DNA of 39,330 nt from IMG/VR virus record IMGVR_UViG_3300009158_000094, positions 1 to 39,330 of that record; one strand, 5' to 3'. Made by a program: the position numbers and the translations under genes. This document shows positions 38,473 through 39,330 of the stretch, piece by piece. This stretch comes from a virus. The notes below the pieces were generated by a model. That model saw only the letters and a program-made list of their open reading frames with translations. It made no database searches and was not told where the DNA came from. Numbering within the stretch: position 1 is the stretch's first letter; each line of letters begins with the position of its first letter.

Positions 38473-38880
38473 GTGATCACCATCGACCAATACTTCGGGA
38501 AGTGGCTTACCAACGAAGGCGTGACTGAGGGGGTTCTGGATAATGCTGAACGGCTACTGGATCATGTCTCTAAACTTATGGCACTGGCAGACGCTGATAA
38601 TGTGCGAATGCCTATCAACGTTATCACAGACTCTCAAGTATCCGGCGAGCAATACGGTGGATTCAGACCTAAGAACTGCCCCATCGGCGCGCCATCTTCG
38701 GCTCATAAGCTCGGCCTAGCAGTGGATATCTTCGATCCTCATGGCGATCTGGATCACTGGATCAACGACAGCATCCTTGAGGCTTGTGGGCTTTACCGTG
38801 AATCTCCTGTGCATACGGACGGTTGGTGCCACTTGTCAATTCGCGCTCCGCACTCTGGCAATAGGACATTCATCCCATGA
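38473..38880 (+). CDS. Endolysin-type M15 peptidase
   Basis: A 135-residue protein starting with GTG. Zinc ligands of the M15/D-Ala-D-Ala carboxypeptidase fold are visible: SSAHKLGLAVDIFDP gives His78 and Asp85 in the S-x-H-x-x-G-x-A-x-D motif, and HTDGWCHLSI gives His120 as third ligand and His114 nearby. It cleaves peptidoglycan cross-links at the end of infection. There is no signal peptide, so it would need a holin for access. Its stop overlaps the start of a small membrane protein. Family call strong; exact bond cleaved not known. Confidence 0.82.
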   Translation: MITIDQYFGKWLTNEGVTEGVLDNAERLLDHVSKLMALADADNVRMPINVITDSQVSGEQYGGFRPKNCPIGAPSSAHKLGLAVDIFDPHGDLDHWINDSILEACGLYRESPVHTDGWCHLSIRAPHSGNRTFIP

Positions 38881-38996
38881 TATTTCAAGATTGGCTACTT
38901 GCCGGGGCAGTCGCCTTGGTAGTTGGCATCCTCGGATGGGCTGGTTATTTGGCCTTCTATAAACTCGACGATGATGATTGGACAATCCCAAAATGA
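38877..38996 (+). CDS. Very small membrane protein, 39 aa
   Basis: The ATG at 38877 overlaps the endolysin stop by ATGA and the TGA at 38994-38996 overlaps the next start. It encodes MIFQDWLLAGAVALVVGILG then WAGYLAFYKL and an acidic tail DDDDWTIPK: one membrane span with a negative end. Lysis-associated (small holin or pinholin-like) by position, unproven. Confidence 0.6.
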   Translation: MIFQDWLLAGAVALVVGILGWAGYLAFYKLDDDDWTIPK

Positions 38997-39330
38997 GTAA
39001 ATTCACCGACTTCCTAGAAACTTCAGCGCCAACGATTGCTTCGGTCCTCCTTGGACCTGTCGCTGGGATGGCAGTATCTGGTCTTGGTAAGGTATTCGGG
39101 ATCGATAGCGCAACGATGAAAGATATCACCAAGATTGTCGAAGACGGTAAGGTAAGCCCCGATCAACTATCTGAGATCCGCAAGTTGGAATTGGAGTACC
39201 AAGACCATGAGAAAGAGCGAGGATTCAGATACGCCGATCTTGAGTTTCGTGACAGAGATTCTGCGCGAAAGGCGAATGTTGCCGGCGGTACGCAAGTCAT
39301 GCTGTTCTGGTTGTCCTTGGTGCTGCTTGG
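38993..39330 (+). CDS. Putative holin of multi-span type (3' end outside window)
   Basis: At least 112 residues, MSKFTDFLETSAPTIASVLL at the start. The first ~35 residues are weakly hydrophobic with Gly/Ala-rich sequence (GPVAGMAVSGLGKVFG), then a charged helical section (ELEYQDHEKERGFRYADLEF) followed by the beginning of a hydrophobic span (VMLFWLSLVLLG) at the window edge. This resembles phage holins with a charged cytosolic region and C-terminal spans (3TM holin group). The overlap with the preceding gene is ATGA. The C-terminus is missing, so the call is provisional. Confidence 0.6.
   Translation, partial: MSKFTDFLETSAPTIASVLLGPVAGMAVSGLGKVFGIDSATMKDITKIVEDGKVSPDQLSEIRKLELEYQDHEKERGFRYADLEFRDRDSARKANVAGGTQVMLFWLSLVLL

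Noticed and set aside
1-39330. Integrase, repressor, excisionase, tRNA genes or insertion sequences.
   Set aside because: Looked for on both strands by recognisable motifs and cloverleaf or terminal repeats; none could be supported, so a lysogenic lifestyle is not claimed.

Overview
The window is a large part of the genome of a tailed double-stranded DNA phage. It carries terminase, portal, scaffold, capsid, head-tail adaptor, ejection-type proteins, tail fibre and a lysis region, plus a self-contained replication module. No tape-measure, tail-tube or baseplate genes are seen. The adaptor and P22 gp10-like pair is followed by large Ala/Gln-rich internal proteins, which points to a short-tailed (podovirus-like) virion. 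Promoters fit a bacterial sigma-70 consensus, ribosome binding sites are classical, and FNR-like and Fur-like boxes are present, so a proteobacterial host is likely but cannot be named. No integrase, repressor, tRNA or CRISPR array was found. Both window ends cut through genes.

Layout. (1) 1-6018, leftward: about 17 tightly packed genes, mostly with 4-base ATGA overlaps. They start with a VRR-NUC nuclease and an SNF2-type helicase and continue through small accessory genes, including a Lar-like antirestriction protein and a C5-methyltransferase-like protein. (2) 6019-6108: divergent promoters that share one palindromic -35 hexamer. (3) 6109-12667, rightward replication module: PD-(D/E)XK nuclease, possible ssDNA-binding-type protein, UUCG-loop terminator, family A DNA polymerase, an inserted HNH-AP2 endonuclease and a primase-helicase, closed by a bidirectional terminator. 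(4) 12699-13593, leftward: a second small-gene operon with an FNR-like box near -41 of its promoter. (5) 13594-14378: a dense control region with four 26-bp tandem repeats, five copies of a 15-bp motif and several dyads. It is a candidate origin and regulatory hub. (6) 14379-36865, rightward: packaging, head, adaptor, ejection and fibre genes. (7) 36876-39330: small genes and the lysis region with an M15-type peptidase and membrane proteins.

The most striking feature is in the major capsid gene. It is split after codon 13 by an 820-nt group I intron. The intron carries an HNH endonuclease gene on the opposite strand, placed between the 5' splice site and the internal guide sequence, that is, in the P1 loop. 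The endonuclease has its own near-consensus promoter wrapped around the guide sequence, and its stop codon lies inside capsid exon 1. A second HNH gene sits exactly at the polymerase/primase junction and is flanked by a 28-nt imperfect duplication that keeps both neighbouring reading frames intact. Two independent endonuclease elements have therefore inserted into essential genes of this phage without destroying them.
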